Origin: Bacteroidota bacterium
GTDB lineage: Bacteria > Bacteroidota > Bacteroidia > Chitinophagales > Chitinophagaceae
DNA: 64,000 nt
Reading direction: 5' to 3'
NCBI GenBank assembly: GCA_023422835.1
Contig: JAFAGI010000020.1
Coordinates: forward strand, 62,001 to 126,000
Part shown: positions 1 through 9,388 of the stretch, piece by piece
How the letters are laid out: each line of letters begins with the position of its first letter
Numbering within the stretch: position 1 is the first letter of the stretch
Notes under the pieces: generated by a model
What the model was told of the DNA's origin: nothing
The model's input: the letters and a program-made list of their open reading frames with translations, nothing else
Databases searched by the model: none
Position numbers and translations under genes: made by a program

Positions 1-2159
1 ACGGGCTTACCCTGGTAATGAGCAACCGGCGCATCAGCTTCCTTTTTTTGATTGATAAACTCAATGGCCTGCTCCATATCTACTGTCAACGGGTCTGTGG
101 TGCGTGGTATGGAAATAAAATTCTCTCCCCACTTTACGTATGGACCGAACCGGCCGGTGTTTACGCTTACTTCCTGTCCTTCATATTCACCCAGCTCCAG
201 CGGGAGTTTAAAAAGATCAAGCGCCTCTTCCAGTGTGATGGTTTCAATGCTTTGATTTTTGTGTAAAGATGCAAACTTTGGTTTTTCCTCGCTATCGGTA
301 TCTCCTATTTGTATCATGGGGCCGTAGCGTCCCATGCGGGCAACTACCTTTTTTCCTGAGGTTTCTTCTACGCCCAATTCTCTTTCTCCTTTGGCTCTTT
401 CTGCATTTTCCAGCGTATGCTCCACATCTTTGTGAAATGGTATATAAAAATGCCCCAGCATTTCGTTCCATACCATTTTACCTGCTGCAATGTCGTCAAA
501 TTCTTCTTCCACGCGCGCGGTAAAACCGTAATCCATTACCTGTCCAAAATGTTCTATCAAAAAATCAGTTACCACAAAGCCCAGGTCTGTAGGGAATAAT
601 TTTCCCTTTTCACGGCCAATGATTTCTGTTTCGGTTTTTGTCCCGATTGCATTGTCCGGCGTTAGTTTTAACATGCGGTAAGAGCGGGCCGTGCCGTCCT
701 TATCCCTTTTCTCCACATAGTTTCTCTTAATGATGGTAGAGATGGTAGGCGCATATGTAGATGGTCTTCCGATACCTAACTCTTCCAATTTCTTTACCAG
801 CGATGCTTCTGTATACCTTGCCGCTGGCCGCGTAAATTTCTCTGTGGCTACCAGCTTATCCAGGTTTAACTGCTGGCCTACTTTCAGCGGCGGCAGGCTA
901 TTTTCATCTTCGCTTTCCTCTTCATCATCTTTCCCTTCTAAATACACTTTCAGGAAACCGTCGAACTTCAGCACTTCCCCGGTAGCAGTAAGCTGTTCTT
1001 TGTTGGTAGAGATAGCTATCTGTGCTGTGGTTTTTTCAAACTCTGCTTCGCTCATCTGCGATGCAATGGTGCGTTTCCAGATCAGCTCGTACAGCCTGCG
1101 CATGTCCGGCTCATTGATGGTATGGTTTGCCATATATGTAGGCCTGATGGCTTCGTGGGCCTCCTGTGCGCCTGCAGATTTATTTTTAAAAGTTCTTACC
1201 TGGTGGTATTTCTCACCGTAAGAATGCTGAATTTCCTTACGGATATCAGCCAGCGCGGTGGCGCTGAGGTTCACGCTGTCTGTACGCATGTAGGTAATGT
1301 ACCCGTTTTCATACAGCCTCTGAGCTATCAGCATGGTTTTAGCCACACCGTAGCCGAGCTTGCGCGATGCTTCCTGTTGCAGGGTAGATGTTGTAAAGGG
1401 CGCTGCCGGAGATCGTCTGGCAGGCTTTACTTCAATATTAGATACGCTGTATGCCGCATCCTTGCAGGATTCCAGGAATGCCAGTGCAGCCTTTTCATCG
1501 GCGATCTTTTTAGCGCTTTCGGCTTTAAAGCTGATTTTTTTTCCGGTAATGTCTGCTCCGTTGAAGTACCCTTCTATCTTAAAATAGCTAACCGGCTCAA
1601 ACGTATTTATTTCTCTTTCCCGCTCCACGATCAGGCGAACGGCTACACTTTGTACGCGTCCTGCGCTGAGGCTTCGCTGCATGCCCACCTTGCGCCATAG
1701 CACAGGGCTTAGCTCAAATCCCACGATGCGGTCCAGCACACGCCTTGCCTGCTGTGCATCTACCAGGTTCATGTCTATTGTACGCGGATGCTCAATTGCT
1801 TTCTTAATAGCAGGTTTAGTGATCTCGTGGAAAACAATTCTTTTGGTAGTGGCAGGGTCAAGGTCCAGCACTTCGGCCAAGTGCCAGCTGATGCTTTCTC
1901 CTTCGCGGTCCTCATCCGAAGCCAGCCAAACCTCATCAGCTTTCTTAGCCTTGGCCTTCAGATCTTTGACCACCTTTGTTTTGTCTTCTGAAATTATATA
2001 ATGTGGCAGAAAGCCCTTCTCTATATCAATACCATTATCTCCCTTAGCCAGGTCACGGATATGGCCAAAACTACTCACTACCTCGAAATCTTTCCCGAGT
2101 ATTTTTTCGATGGTTTTAGCTTTAGCAGGCGACTCTACAATTAATAAATTTTTTGCCAT
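1..2159 (-). CDS. topA: DNA topoisomerase I (5' part, runs off window)
   Basis: Type IA topoisomerase that relaxes negative supercoils by passing one strand through a transient single-strand break. The frame is open from the ATG at 2159 to the window edge, giving 719 codons; the C-terminal end lies outside. The Toprim fold starts at LLIVESPAKAK (residues 5-15) and contains SDEDREGE near residue 81. The active-site tyrosine is about Tyr290 in YITYMRTDS. Zinc-finger or repeat-type C-terminal domains begin around residue 600. The gene reads away from the neighbouring CBS gene, with a 256-base gap before it. Identification is secure; only completeness is unknown. Confidence 0.97.
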   Translation of the reverse strand, partial: MAKNLLIVESPAKAKTIEKILGKDFEVVSSFGHIRDLAKGDNGIDIEKGFLPHYIISEDKTKVVKDLKAKAKKADEVWLASDEDREGESISWHLAEVLDLDPATTKRIVFHEITKPAIKKAIEHPRTIDMNLVDAQQARRVLDRIVGFELSPVLWRKVGMQRSLSAGRVQSVAVRLIVEREREINTFEPVSYFKIEGYFNGADITGKKISFKAESAKKIADEKAALAFLESCKDAAYSVSNIEVKPARRSPAAPFTTSTLQQEASRKLGYGVAKTMLIAQRLYENGYITYMRTDSVNLSATALADIRKEIQHSYGEKYHQVRTFKNKSAGAQEAHEAIRPTYMANHTINEPDMRRLYELIWKRTIASQMSEAEFEKTTAQIAISTNKEQLTATGEVLKFDGFLKVYLEGKDDEEESEDENSLPPLKVGQQLNLDKLVATEKFTRPAARYTEASLVKKLEELGIGRPSTYAPTISTIIKRNYVEKRDKDGTARSYRMLKLTPDNAIGTKTETEIIGREKGKLFPTDLGFVVTDFLIEHFGQVMDYGFTARVEEEFDDIAAGKMVWNEMLGHFYIPFHKDVEHTLENAERAKGERELGVEETSGKKVVARMGRYGPMIQIGDTDSEEKPKFASLHKNQSIETITLEEALDLFKLPLELGEYEGQEVSVNTGRFGPYVKWGENFISIPRTTDPLTVDMEQAIEFINQKKEADAPVAHYQGKP

Positions 2160-2306
2160 AATGTTGATCCGGTATTTTCCAATGTAATAGAAAAATTTTT
2201 TGCAATATTACTGTAAAGCTGATAAATGCCAAAAGTTTCTATATTTTAAACAGGGCGTGCGTTGCTTCCTATATTCGGGTGGTATGTAAAAATAAAAAGG
2301 AATATC

Positions 2307-2341
2307 CTTCTGAAACCTGCACAGCATGTGTGTTTCAGAAG
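2307..2341. repeat. inverted repeat between topA and the CBS gene
   Basis: Ten-base perfect arms (CTTCTGAAAC and its complement) flank a 15-base loop. Neither strand has a T-run after it, so it is not a classical terminator. It lies upstream of topA and downstream of the CBS-domain gene. A second short palindrome, CGGAAATATTTCCG, lies at about 2393-2406. Confidence 0.5.
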
Positions 2342-2415
2342 AATAACGTTTGCAGAAAAGAATAAGAGGCCGGGATATTTTCTACCTGTTGTCGGAAATA
2401 TTTCCGGAAAAGTAA

Positions 2416-2844
2416 TTACATAGCTATATAATCTTTGAGGTGATTGATGGTCTCCTTCTGGTAGGCCATAATGGTATTAACCACATCGCCGATAGAGATA
2501 ACACCGGCCAGTTTATCTGACTCAAACACCGGCAGGTAGCGGATATTGTTGTCTGCCATCAGCAAAATACATTCTTCTAAAATACTGTCGGGATGCACCT
2601 GCGGAAAATGTTCTGATAACACATCGCCTACTTTTGTATCTGATGAGTTTTTTCCTTGCAAAACGATCTTCCGTGAATAATCCCTTTCAGTAAAAATGCC
2701 TTTGTATTCATCATTGTCTACAACCAGCACGGCACCGATATTGTTGTCTGCCATCACCTGCAGGGCTTCAACAACTGGAATGGAAAATTCCACAGAAATA
2801 TTTTTCTTATTCTTCTTGGATAGAATTTCTTTAACGGTGATCAT
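2416..2844 (-). CDS. CBS-domain protein (two CBS repeats)
   Basis: A 142-residue protein made almost wholly of a tandem CBS pair: the first motif spans roughly residues 10-65 (VMADNNIGAVLVVDNDEYKG, then FTERDYSRK), the second residues 78-132 (LMADNNIRYLPVFESDKLAG). Stand-alone Bateman modules of this kind usually bind adenosyl nucleotides and sense energy state; no catalytic domain is fused here, so the partner is unknown. It follows the cytochrome oxidase operon on the same strand but is separated from it by a strong terminator, so it is probably transcribed on its own. Confidence 0.9.
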   Translation of the reverse strand: MITVKEILSKKNKKNISVEFSIPVVEALQVMADNNIGAVLVVDNDEYKGIFTERDYSRKIVLQGKNSSDTKVGDVLSEHFPQVHPDSILEECILLMADNNIRYLPVFESDKLAGVISIGDVVNTIMAYQKETINHLKDYIAM

Positions 2845-2884
2845 TTAAAAAGATTTTGGTTATAAATAAATGTGGTTAAATTAA

Positions 2885-2916
2885 AAAAGGTTATCCCTTT
2901 ACGAAGATAACCTTTT
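2885..2916 (-). terminator. Rho-independent terminator of the cytochrome oxidase operon
   Basis: Perfect 11-base stem (AAAAGGTTATC / GATAACCTTTT) around a 10-base loop. On the minus strand it is followed by a run of T. It sits 20 bases past the stop of the last oxidase gene. Confidence 0.85.
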
Positions 2917-2935
2917 CCGAATATATTGTTTGTAC

Positions 2936-3370
2936 TTATTGGTGTACACCTTCGTTAAGGTTTGCATTTCCAGGTTTCTTTTCTGCGTGCGGCTGCACAT
3001 CCATAGGCTTACTGAAATGCACATCGTGGTATGGCGTATATCTTGAGCGGAGATTTTTAAAAGATTCTCCATCCATCAGGAAAGCCAGTATAAACCAGAC
3101 AAAAATCAGTGAGGGAATAGCTATAGTGCTGATCAGAGACTTGGCCTCGAACTTCAGATGCATGAAGTAAGCGATGATGTAAAATGCTTTCCAGAGCATC
3201 AGAACAATGATTACACCTTTGGTAAAAGTTTTAATAAAAGTACCGTCCTGCCAGTTTAGCCTGAACATGATATAGCCCAATACCAGTTCTACAATTGTAA
3301 GTACCGACAGGTATGCCGTGATCTTCCAGACCTCTCTCTTTGCTGCCGCCGCATCCGTATGATTTGCCAT
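2936..3370 (-). CDS. cytochrome c oxidase subunit IV family protein
   Basis: Small 144-residue membrane protein with three predicted helices at about residues 17-37, 50-72 and 80-100. It matches the subunit IV / CyoD-type accessory subunit that supports assembly of haem-copper oxidases. It is the last gene of the ctaC-ctaD-ctaB-cyoC-ctaE block, on the same strand and 30 bases after the subunit III gene. The C-terminal tail (about residues 110-144) is polar and rich in His and Pro. Assignment rests on size, helix pattern and position. Confidence 0.85.
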   Translation of the reverse strand: MANHTDAAAAKREVWKITAYLSVLTIVELVLGYIMFRLNWQDGTFIKTFTKGVIIVLMLWKAFYIIAYFMHLKFEAKSLISTIAIPSLIFVWFILAFLMDGESFKNLRSRYTPYHDVHFSKPMDVQPHAEKKPGNANLNEGVHQ

Positions 3371-3400
3371 AATATCTAAATAGTTTTGGTTGAATAAGAG

Positions 3401-4069
3401 TTAAACAAGATAAAAGAACGTGAATACAAAAACCCACACAAGATCTACAAAGTGCCAGTATAAACCGGCCTTTTCTATCATCTGGTAAGTGCCGCGCTTG
3501 TGAAATACATTTTTCAATGTCATGATCAGCATGATGATATTGATAAGTATACCCGTAGAAACGTGGAAACCGTGAAACCCGGTAATGGTAAAAAAGAAAT
3601 TGGTGAAGTTAGGAGAAGATAAAGTGCCGTCGTGGTTGGGAAAAGGATTGCTACCCCACCAGGCATTCACATGGTGTAAATGCGCCCACTCCCACGCCTG
3701 GCAACCAATAAATATCAGGCCCCCAACTATGGTCAGTATCAGGTATTTTACTACTTCCTTTTTGTCGTTACGATGGCCGGCCTGAACGGCAAGCACCATG
3801 GTAACCGAACTAAGGATGAGTATAAACGTCATCAGGCTCACAAAAAGCAACGGGTATTGTCCGTTGAGGCCGGGAAAAGAATTAAACACATGGTTAGGGT
3901 CTGGCCATGCAGTGGTGGCATAGCGTGTAGCCCCGTACGTAATCAGCAATCCACCGAAAGTAAAAGCATCGCTCAGCAGAAATAGCCACATCATTAGTTT
4001 TCCATACTCTACATTAAAGGGGCTTCTGCCGCCCATCCAGGTATTGATCTTTGTAAGTGCTGTTGACAT
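3401..4069 (-). CDS. ctaE: cytochrome c oxidase subunit III (longer paralogue)
   Basis: Subunit III of the haem-copper oxidase, 222 residues, with five to six membrane helices. Typical motifs are WLFLLSDAFTFGGLL near residue 28, WEWAHL near residue 125, and GFHGFHVSTG followed by YWHFVDLVWVFVF in the last third, where the family's conserved His and Glu/Asp residues sit. It lies 27 bases after a second, shorter subunit III gene; adjacent paired subunit III genes are common in Bacteroidota cta operons. It is co-directional with the rest of the operon. Confidence 0.93.
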   Translation of the reverse strand: MSTALTKINTWMGGRSPFNVEYGKLMMWLFLLSDAFTFGGLLITYGATRYATTAWPDPNHVFNSFPGLNGQYPLLFVSLMTFILILSSVTMVLAVQAGHRNDKKEVVKYLILTIVGGLIFIGCQAWEWAHLHHVNAWWGSNPFPNHDGTLSSPNFTNFFFTITGFHGFHVSTGILINIIMLIMTLKNVFHKRGTYQMIEKAGLYWHFVDLVWVFVFTFFYLV

Positions 4070-4096
4070 AAATATATTTTATTCCTTCAAAAAAAA

Positions 4097-4672
4097 TTAT
4101 ACGATATTAAAAAAGATTAGCAGGTAGATCCACAGTACATCCACAAAATGCCAGTAAGTGCCCATTATTTCCACCGGTACCGGGTTGTAGTCTTTCACTT
4201 TGGCATTATAGCTCCTGATGGCAAAACCTGCCAATGCCACCACACCTCCAAGCACGTGCAGGATGTGAAAGCCGCAGATTACTCCCAGGAATGAAGCAGC
4301 GGGATTGCTGCCGTTGCCTAAAATACTGATGCCTCTTGTAGTAATATCATGAAAGCCGGCAATCTGCAACGCGCAAAACAGCAAACCAAGCAGGGCAGTA
4401 GCAGAGATAAGCATGCGGTATCTGCCTCTTTCCTTATTTTTAAATGCTTTCACTGCAAGATGCATGGTGAAGCTGCTCAATAATATTACCAGAGTAGATA
4501 CCCAGAAAACTTTCGGCAATGAAAACTCCAGCCAGTTTGTATGTGCCCGCTTTACAAGATAAGCGCTGGTAAGCCCTGCAAATGCCATTACCAGGGAAGC
4601 AATGCCTATCCACAACAAAAATTTCTGGGGATTGGTACGCCTTACAGGTTCATTATGAGTCAATGTTTTCAT
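4097..4672 (-). CDS. cytochrome c oxidase subunit III (shorter paralogue)
   Basis: A 191-residue five-helix member of the same family. It has an N-terminal helix (KFLLWIGIASLVMAFAGL), then the GFHILHVLGG motif and the C-terminal YWHFVDVLWIYLLIF signature. Both it and the downstream ctaE keep YWHFVD, so neither looks degenerate. It is transcribed between ctaB and ctaE. Whether the two proteins sit together in one enzyme or replace each other cannot be told from sequence. Confidence 0.92.
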   Translation of the reverse strand: MKTLTHNEPVRRTNPQKFLLWIGIASLVMAFAGLTSAYLVKRAHTNWLEFSLPKVFWVSTLVILLSSFTMHLAVKAFKNKERGRYRMLISATALLGLLFCALQIAGFHDITTRGISILGNGSNPAASFLGVICGFHILHVLGGVVALAGFAIRSYNAKVKDYNPVPVEIMGTYWHFVDVLWIYLLIFFNIV

Positions 4673-4771
4673 GTATATTTATTTGTTTTTCAGTTGTCAC
4701 ATGGAATAACCAGCTTTTTAAATTTAATACTCATTCCCAGTGGTATAGATTCCTAATGGTTATTTCATATT

Positions 4772-5713
4772 TTAAATTTTATCTGCCAGTAAGGTTAATA
4801 ATACAATAGGTAAATAAATATAGCTGCTAAACATTACCCTGCGCGCAGATTTCACATCCATGTGGATATACAGGCGGACGCTTTGTATCACCATAAAAAT
4901 GTTGCTGATCAGTACAATGATAAAACATAACAACCCTATCTGGCTATCTATTCCTTTTACAAAATCTCCCATCACGAAAGGCAGCATGCCAACCGGGATC
5001 ATCAATACGGAATAAAGAATGGTTTGCAATGCAGTATTTTTCGTAGGGCCTTTTTCTGAAGGCAATAATTTAAAGCCCGCTTTTGAGTAGTCTTTGTGCG
5101 CCACCCAAGCAATTGCCCAGAAATGCGGGAACTGCCAGATAAACTGTATAGCGAAAAGGATCAGGCCTCCTGTCCAGCTATTGTTTCCGCCTTCACTGAA
5201 GCCTGCCACCCAGCCGATCAGGCAGGGAAATGCACCGGGAAAACCACCAACCAGCACCGAAACAGCATTTTTTGTTTTCAGCGGTGTATAAATATATCCG
5301 TAGATAAAAAGGCTGATGAGCGAGAGCAAAGCAGATTGAAAATTAAAGAAATACCACATCATGCCCACGCCCGCAACACCTGTAATCAAGGCAAATATAA
5401 ATGCATGGCTCTGGGACATTCTGCCGCTGGCAACCGGACGGTTCATGGTACGTTTCATTACCGCATCCGTATCTTTTTCAATGGCCTGGTTGATCGCGTT
5501 GGCGCTGCCTGTGACCAGCATGCCTGCTACAAATAACAACACAACCATCTTCAGGTCAAAAACCACGTTGGGCGATAACAAATAGCAAACCACGCAGGAA
5601 AATACTACTGTAAAGCTAAGCGTAAACTTGCTTAACGCCATGTAGTCTTTGATCAGTGACACCGGTTTTTCCTCTAACCGGTTGGCTTTCGATATGTAAA
5701 CCGCTTTATTCAA
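4772..5713 (-). CDS. ctaB: protoheme IX farnesyltransferase (haem O synthase)
   Basis: UbiA-family prenyltransferase that converts haem B to haem O for the oxidase. It has the two Asp-rich loops of the family (NQAIEKDTDAVMKRTMNRP near residue 75, and AHKDYSKAG near residue 205) and eight to nine predicted helices over 313 residues. The first in-frame initiator is a TTG at 5713; an upstream TAA closes the frame and no ATG precedes the DYMALSKFTLSF region, so a TTG or nearby GTG start is likely. No haem A synthase gene (ctaA) is present in this window. Confidence 0.92.
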   Translation of the reverse strand: MNKAVYISKANRLEEKPVSLIKDYMALSKFTLSFTVVFSCVVCYLLSPNVVFDLKMVVLLFVAGMLVTGSANAINQAIEKDTDAVMKRTMNRPVASGRMSQSHAFIFALITGVAGVGMMWYFFNFQSALLSLISLFIYGYIYTPLKTKNAVSVLVGGFPGAFPCLIGWVAGFSEGGNNSWTGGLILFAIQFIWQFPHFWAIAWVAHKDYSKAGFKLLPSEKGPTKNTALQTILYSVLMIPVGMLPFVMGDFVKGIDSQIGLLCFIIVLISNIFMVIQSVRLYIHMDVKSARRVMFSSYIYLPIVLLTLLADKI

Positions 5714-5737
5714 TTGATAGCTTCTCTTTGATTTAGT

Positions 5738-7579
5738 TTAATGTTTTGTTTTTTCTACTTCTTCTCTCTTCTTATCCATTACTTCTTCTTCATAGCCAAC
5801 CGGCACGTCCTGCGGAATAAAATCCACTCCGTTTTTACCGTAATCATACGGCCAGCGGTGTACTTCCGGGATATTTCCAGGCCAGTTGCCATGTCCGGGC
5901 TCAATCGGTGTAGTCCATTCAAGTGTGTTAGATTTCCACGGGTTCAGTTCCCTTGATCTCCTGCCTTTGTACATAGAATAGAAGAAGTTGAATAAAAACA
6001 GGAACTGAGCCAGGAACACGATTATTGCCACTATGGTAATGAATTTGTTCAGCGAAGCGAATTGCTTAAAGCTTTCCCAATTGCTGTAATCGTAATAGCG
6101 GCGCGGCATTCCTGCAAAACCCTGATAGTGCATTGGCCAGAAGATTAAGTAAGCGCCCACCAGCGTGATCCAGAAATGTATGTCGCCTAGCGTGGAATTC
6201 ATAAACCTGCCAAACATTTTCGGGAACCAGTGGTACACGCCCGCAAACATTCCGAAGAATGCTGCCACACCCATCACCAGGTGAAAGTGTGCAATTACGA
6301 AATAAGTATCATGCACGTGAATATCAATTGCGGAGTTACCTAAGTAAATGCCCGTTAACCCGCCTGATATAAACAGACTTACAAACCCTATGGCGAACAG
6401 CATCCCATTGGTGAAGCGGATATTTCCGCGCCACAAAGTGGTAAGCCAGTTAAACACTTTAATGGCAGATGGCACAGCTATCAGCAATGTAAGCAATACA
6501 AATATTGAACCCAGGAATGGGTTAAGGCCTGTAACAAACATATGGTGTGCCCACACCAAGAACGCCAGCACTACAATGGCAAACATAGACAACACCATGG
6601 CAGAGTAGCCAAAAATAGGTTTGCGTGCGTTTACAGACATTACTTCAGAAACTATGCCCATGGCCGGCAGCACAACAATGTATACCTCAGGGTGGCCCAG
6701 GAACCAGAAAAGGTGTTGGTACAAAATAGCATTACCGCCTTCGTGGGAAAGCGCCATACCGTTTATAAAAATATCGGAGAGGTAAAAGCTTGTGCCAAAA
6801 TGCCTGTCGAAAATCAGCAGAATGAAACCGGCAAATAATACAGGGAATGAAAGTACGCCCAGGATGGCTTGCAGGAACAGCGACCAGATGGTCAGCGGCA
6901 TCCTGTTCATGCTCATACCTTTGGTACGCATATTCAGCACGGTGGAAATATAGTTAAGCCCGCCCAGCAACTGTGATATCACAAAAAGTATGAGCGATAT
7001 CATCCAAAGGTCCATCCCCGTTCGTGAGCCTATGGAAGCCTGCCCTAACGCACTCAATGGCGGATAAGCCGTCCACCCACCTGAAAATGGACCTGTCTCT
7101 ACAAAGAAAGAAGAAAGCATTACAATACCTGCAAGGAAAAACAGCCAGTAGCTGAGCATATTCATGAATGGCGATGCCATGTCTCTTGCCCCGATCTGCA
7201 GCGGAATAAGAAAGTTAGCAAAAGTACCGCTCAGTCCTGCAGTAAGTACAAAGAATATCAACACGGTGCCGTGAATGGTGGTAAGCGCATAATAAGCATC
7301 GGGGGTGAGCCTGCCGCCTTTTGCCCACTTACCCAGGATTGTTTCCAGTATAGGAAAAGATGTATCCGGATAGCCGAGCTGCAAGCGGAAAAGCACCGAC
7401 ATGAGGCCTCCCAAAATAGCCCAGAGGATACCTGTGATCAGGTATTGCTTAGCGATCATTTTATGATCCTGGCTAAAAATATATTTGGTTATAAAATTTT
7501 CTTTAGGATGGTGGTGAGCTGCTTCGGGGTGTTGCGCCGTCCATAGATCACTCTGTAAAACCGTTGCTGAGGTACTCAT
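5738..7579 (-). CDS. ctaD: cytochrome c oxidase subunit I
   Basis: Catalytic haem-copper subunit, 613 residues, about twelve membrane helices. Recognised ligand motifs are HGTVLIFFV near residue 103 (low-spin haem), GHPEVYIVVLPAMG (CuB His with the cross-linked Tyr), WAHHMFVTG (two CuB His) and HVHDTYFVIAHFHLVMG (haem His ligands). The HPEVY Tyr indicates an A-family oxidase. The start ATG at 7579 lies 35 bases after ctaC. The C-terminal tail is soluble and charged. This is the catalytic core that takes electrons from ACIII. Confidence 0.98.
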   Translation of the reverse strand: MSTSATVLQSDLWTAQHPEAAHHHPKENFITKYIFSQDHKMIAKQYLITGILWAILGGLMSVLFRLQLGYPDTSFPILETILGKWAKGGRLTPDAYYALTTIHGTVLIFFVLTAGLSGTFANFLIPLQIGARDMASPFMNMLSYWLFFLAGIVMLSSFFVETGPFSGGWTAYPPLSALGQASIGSRTGMDLWMISLILFVISQLLGGLNYISTVLNMRTKGMSMNRMPLTIWSLFLQAILGVLSFPVLFAGFILLIFDRHFGTSFYLSDIFINGMALSHEGGNAILYQHLFWFLGHPEVYIVVLPAMGIVSEVMSVNARKPIFGYSAMVLSMFAIVVLAFLVWAHHMFVTGLNPFLGSIFVLLTLLIAVPSAIKVFNWLTTLWRGNIRFTNGMLFAIGFVSLFISGGLTGIYLGNSAIDIHVHDTYFVIAHFHLVMGVAAFFGMFAGVYHWFPKMFGRFMNSTLGDIHFWITLVGAYLIFWPMHYQGFAGMPRRYYDYSNWESFKQFASLNKFITIVAIIVFLAQFLFLFNFFYSMYKGRRSRELNPWKSNTLEWTTPIEPGHGNWPGNIPEVHRWPYDYGKNGVDFIPQDVPVGYEEEVMDKKREEVEKTKH

Positions 7580-7614
7580 AATTTCTTCTGTTTAGCTCTG
7601 ATCTGTAAATATTT

Positions 7615-8709
7615 TTATCTTTTTGCAGTAACTGTACTGTCGGCAACCAACTGATTTGCTACTGAGTCCTTGAATTCTTTCTGGTTATCTTCAATTACAT
7701 CTTTATCCGGATAAGCCATTTTGTATGCCGAGGTCATATTTGCAAGCTTTTCCTTGTATTCCTGCTCGCTGACCACCAGTATCACTGCGCGCATGGAGTA
7801 GTGCCCGTTTCCACACATCTGGTCGCAGGCAATTTCATAGGCAAAGTTCGGGTTGCCGGTACGCTGCTTCATCTCTTCGGTAGTATACTTAGGGGTAAAC
7901 CATAGTGTGGTAGGCGTACCGGGCACGGCATCTGCCTTCATTCTGAAGTGCGGCAGGCCTACATTGTGCACCACGTCCCGGGAGCCAATAATAAATTTAA
8001 CTGGCTTGCCTTTGATGATCATTACCGTACCTTCGGTAACAATATCGTCCATAGCGGCAGGGTCTGCTTTTTGTTTCATTGCCTCGTTGTCTTGCCAGAT
8101 AAGCCCGAGTGAATTGGTTGCATCAATATTCCTGAAATATTTCTTACCGAAAACATTGTCTTTGCCAGGATAGCGGAATATCCACCCGAACTGCTTACCG
8201 GTAACCTCTATCTGTAAGGAATCTTTGGGCGCTTCGCCGGTGAATAAGAACCAGTTGCGCAGGCCGAAAATAATAAGCAATGTAAGTACTATGGTCGGGA
8301 TTACTGTCCAGATGATCTCCAGCTTATTGTTGTGTGCAAAAAACTCTATTTTACGGTTTTCCTTGTATTGATATTTGTAAGAAAACCAGAACAGCAGCAC
8401 TTGTGTAACCACAAATACGATCATACAGATGATGGTCGTGATTATAAGCATGGAGTCTACCCTTTCACCTTCGATGCTGGAAGAGCCTTGTGCAAATAAT
8501 GTTTTGCCGTACAATAATTTATGGCATGCATACACTCCTATCAATCCCAGGACAAGAAAGGCGATCATTAATCTGCCGTTGAGGCGGTTGCTGTCCCTGA
8601 AAGCTTTTTCTTTTCCTCTAAGAATGGAAACATACTCTCCTGCCTTTGCAACCTGAAAGATCACAACGAACAACATGAGTATCGCGGTAATGGCTAATAA
8701 AACTGACAT
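7615..8709 (-). CDS. ctaC: cytochrome c oxidase subunit II
   Basis: CuA-bearing subunit, 364 residues. The CuA loop is ACDQMCGNGHYSM near residues 305-318, with the additional His in HNVGLPHFRM. Before the usual two-helix hairpin (about residues 85-155) there are two extra hydrophobic segments (about 1-22 and 48-68), so the N-terminus is longer than in the minimal family. There is no C-terminal cytochrome c domain, so the electron donor must be a separate cytochrome or a haem domain of ACIII. First gene of the oxidase operon; the ACIII genes lie 2.3 kb upstream beyond an accessory island. Confidence 0.96.
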   Translation of the reverse strand: MSVLLAITAILMLFVVIFQVAKAGEYVSILRGKEKAFRDSNRLNGRLMIAFLVLGLIGVYACHKLLYGKTLFAQGSSSIEGERVDSMLIITTIICMIVFVVTQVLLFWFSYKYQYKENRKIEFFAHNNKLEIIWTVIPTIVLTLLIIFGLRNWFLFTGEAPKDSLQIEVTGKQFGWIFRYPGKDNVFGKKYFRNIDATNSLGLIWQDNEAMKQKADPAAMDDIVTEGTVMIIKGKPVKFIIGSRDVVHNVGLPHFRMKADAVPGTPTTLWFTPKYTTEEMKQRTGNPNFAYEIACDQMCGNGHYSMRAVILVVSEQEYKEKLANMTSAYKMAYPDKDVIEDNQKEFKDSVANQLVADSTVTAKR

Positions 8710-8886
8710 AAAAATGGTCTCTGGTTTCTTATACTTATTTTTTAATGAAAATGAAAAACAAATAATTAAATATTAAGTATTATTTAATACAAAATGTTAA
8801 TCAGTTGACAACATGACAAATATCATATTTTTGTCAAAGAACGGAAAAAAATGAATACAGTGAATCAATTTTATACATTTTTTTAA

Positions 8887-9150
8887 GATTCCGGGTGTGT
8901 AATAGCTAGAAACAGTACTTATTTCGTCGCGCAGGCGACAGAACACCCACTGCAAAGCCGTGAACGATTTGCAGAACTTGCAACACAAAACCGTGTACCT
9001 TACGCGTATGTTACGATAGAATATTTGAGTGTATGGCAACGAGATACTACAAGTAAAAGCCATATAGTACAAACCTCGGAGCATTTAGAAAGTAATAGCA
9101 TGCCTAATTATCAAACTCTAACAACTTTTTGCTATTTGTTTTTTTCTTAA
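8887..9150 (+). pseudogene. decayed copy of the island's small secreted protein (copy A)
   Basis: Open frame without an ATG or signal peptide. Its C-terminal part (SVWQRDTTSKSHIVQT, then EHLESNSM) aligns with the protein encoded at 10575-10960 (SIWQNGDTASQSHVIQT, then RDLENSRI after repair of one base). Upstream residues RVPYAYV also match RIPYSVL. It therefore looks like a 5'-truncated copy of the same unrecognised family. It lies between ctaC and the intact lipoprotein gene, on the opposite strand to the respiratory genes. Confidence 0.5.
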
Positions 9151-9388
9151 CTTTAGTAATTTCTCATGAAATAGCCATAAGGATGCAGCATACAAACCGC
9201 TGATGAATATAGGCTATTCCATGCGGCCATTAAAAACAGCCGCAAAGCGGCGAACTAAAATATATACACATAAAACTGCCAATTGCAAAACATCACCATA
9301 CAGCAAAAACTATTGTTTGTTTAAGTTTGCTACCGTAACTTTATTATTGGAAAATACAAAACTTCTTTCAAATATAAACCTCATTGCC

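Noticed and set aside
8797..9084. 95-codon minus-strand frame downstream of ctaC
   Set aside because: It lies opposite the remnant A coding frame, has no signal or domain and skewed composition; the plus-strand reading matches a paralogue.
9203..9388. 62-codon N-terminal extension of the DUF6252-like lipoprotein
   Set aside because: It would bury the signal peptide and lipobox; the ATG at 9389 matches the start of the paralogous copy.
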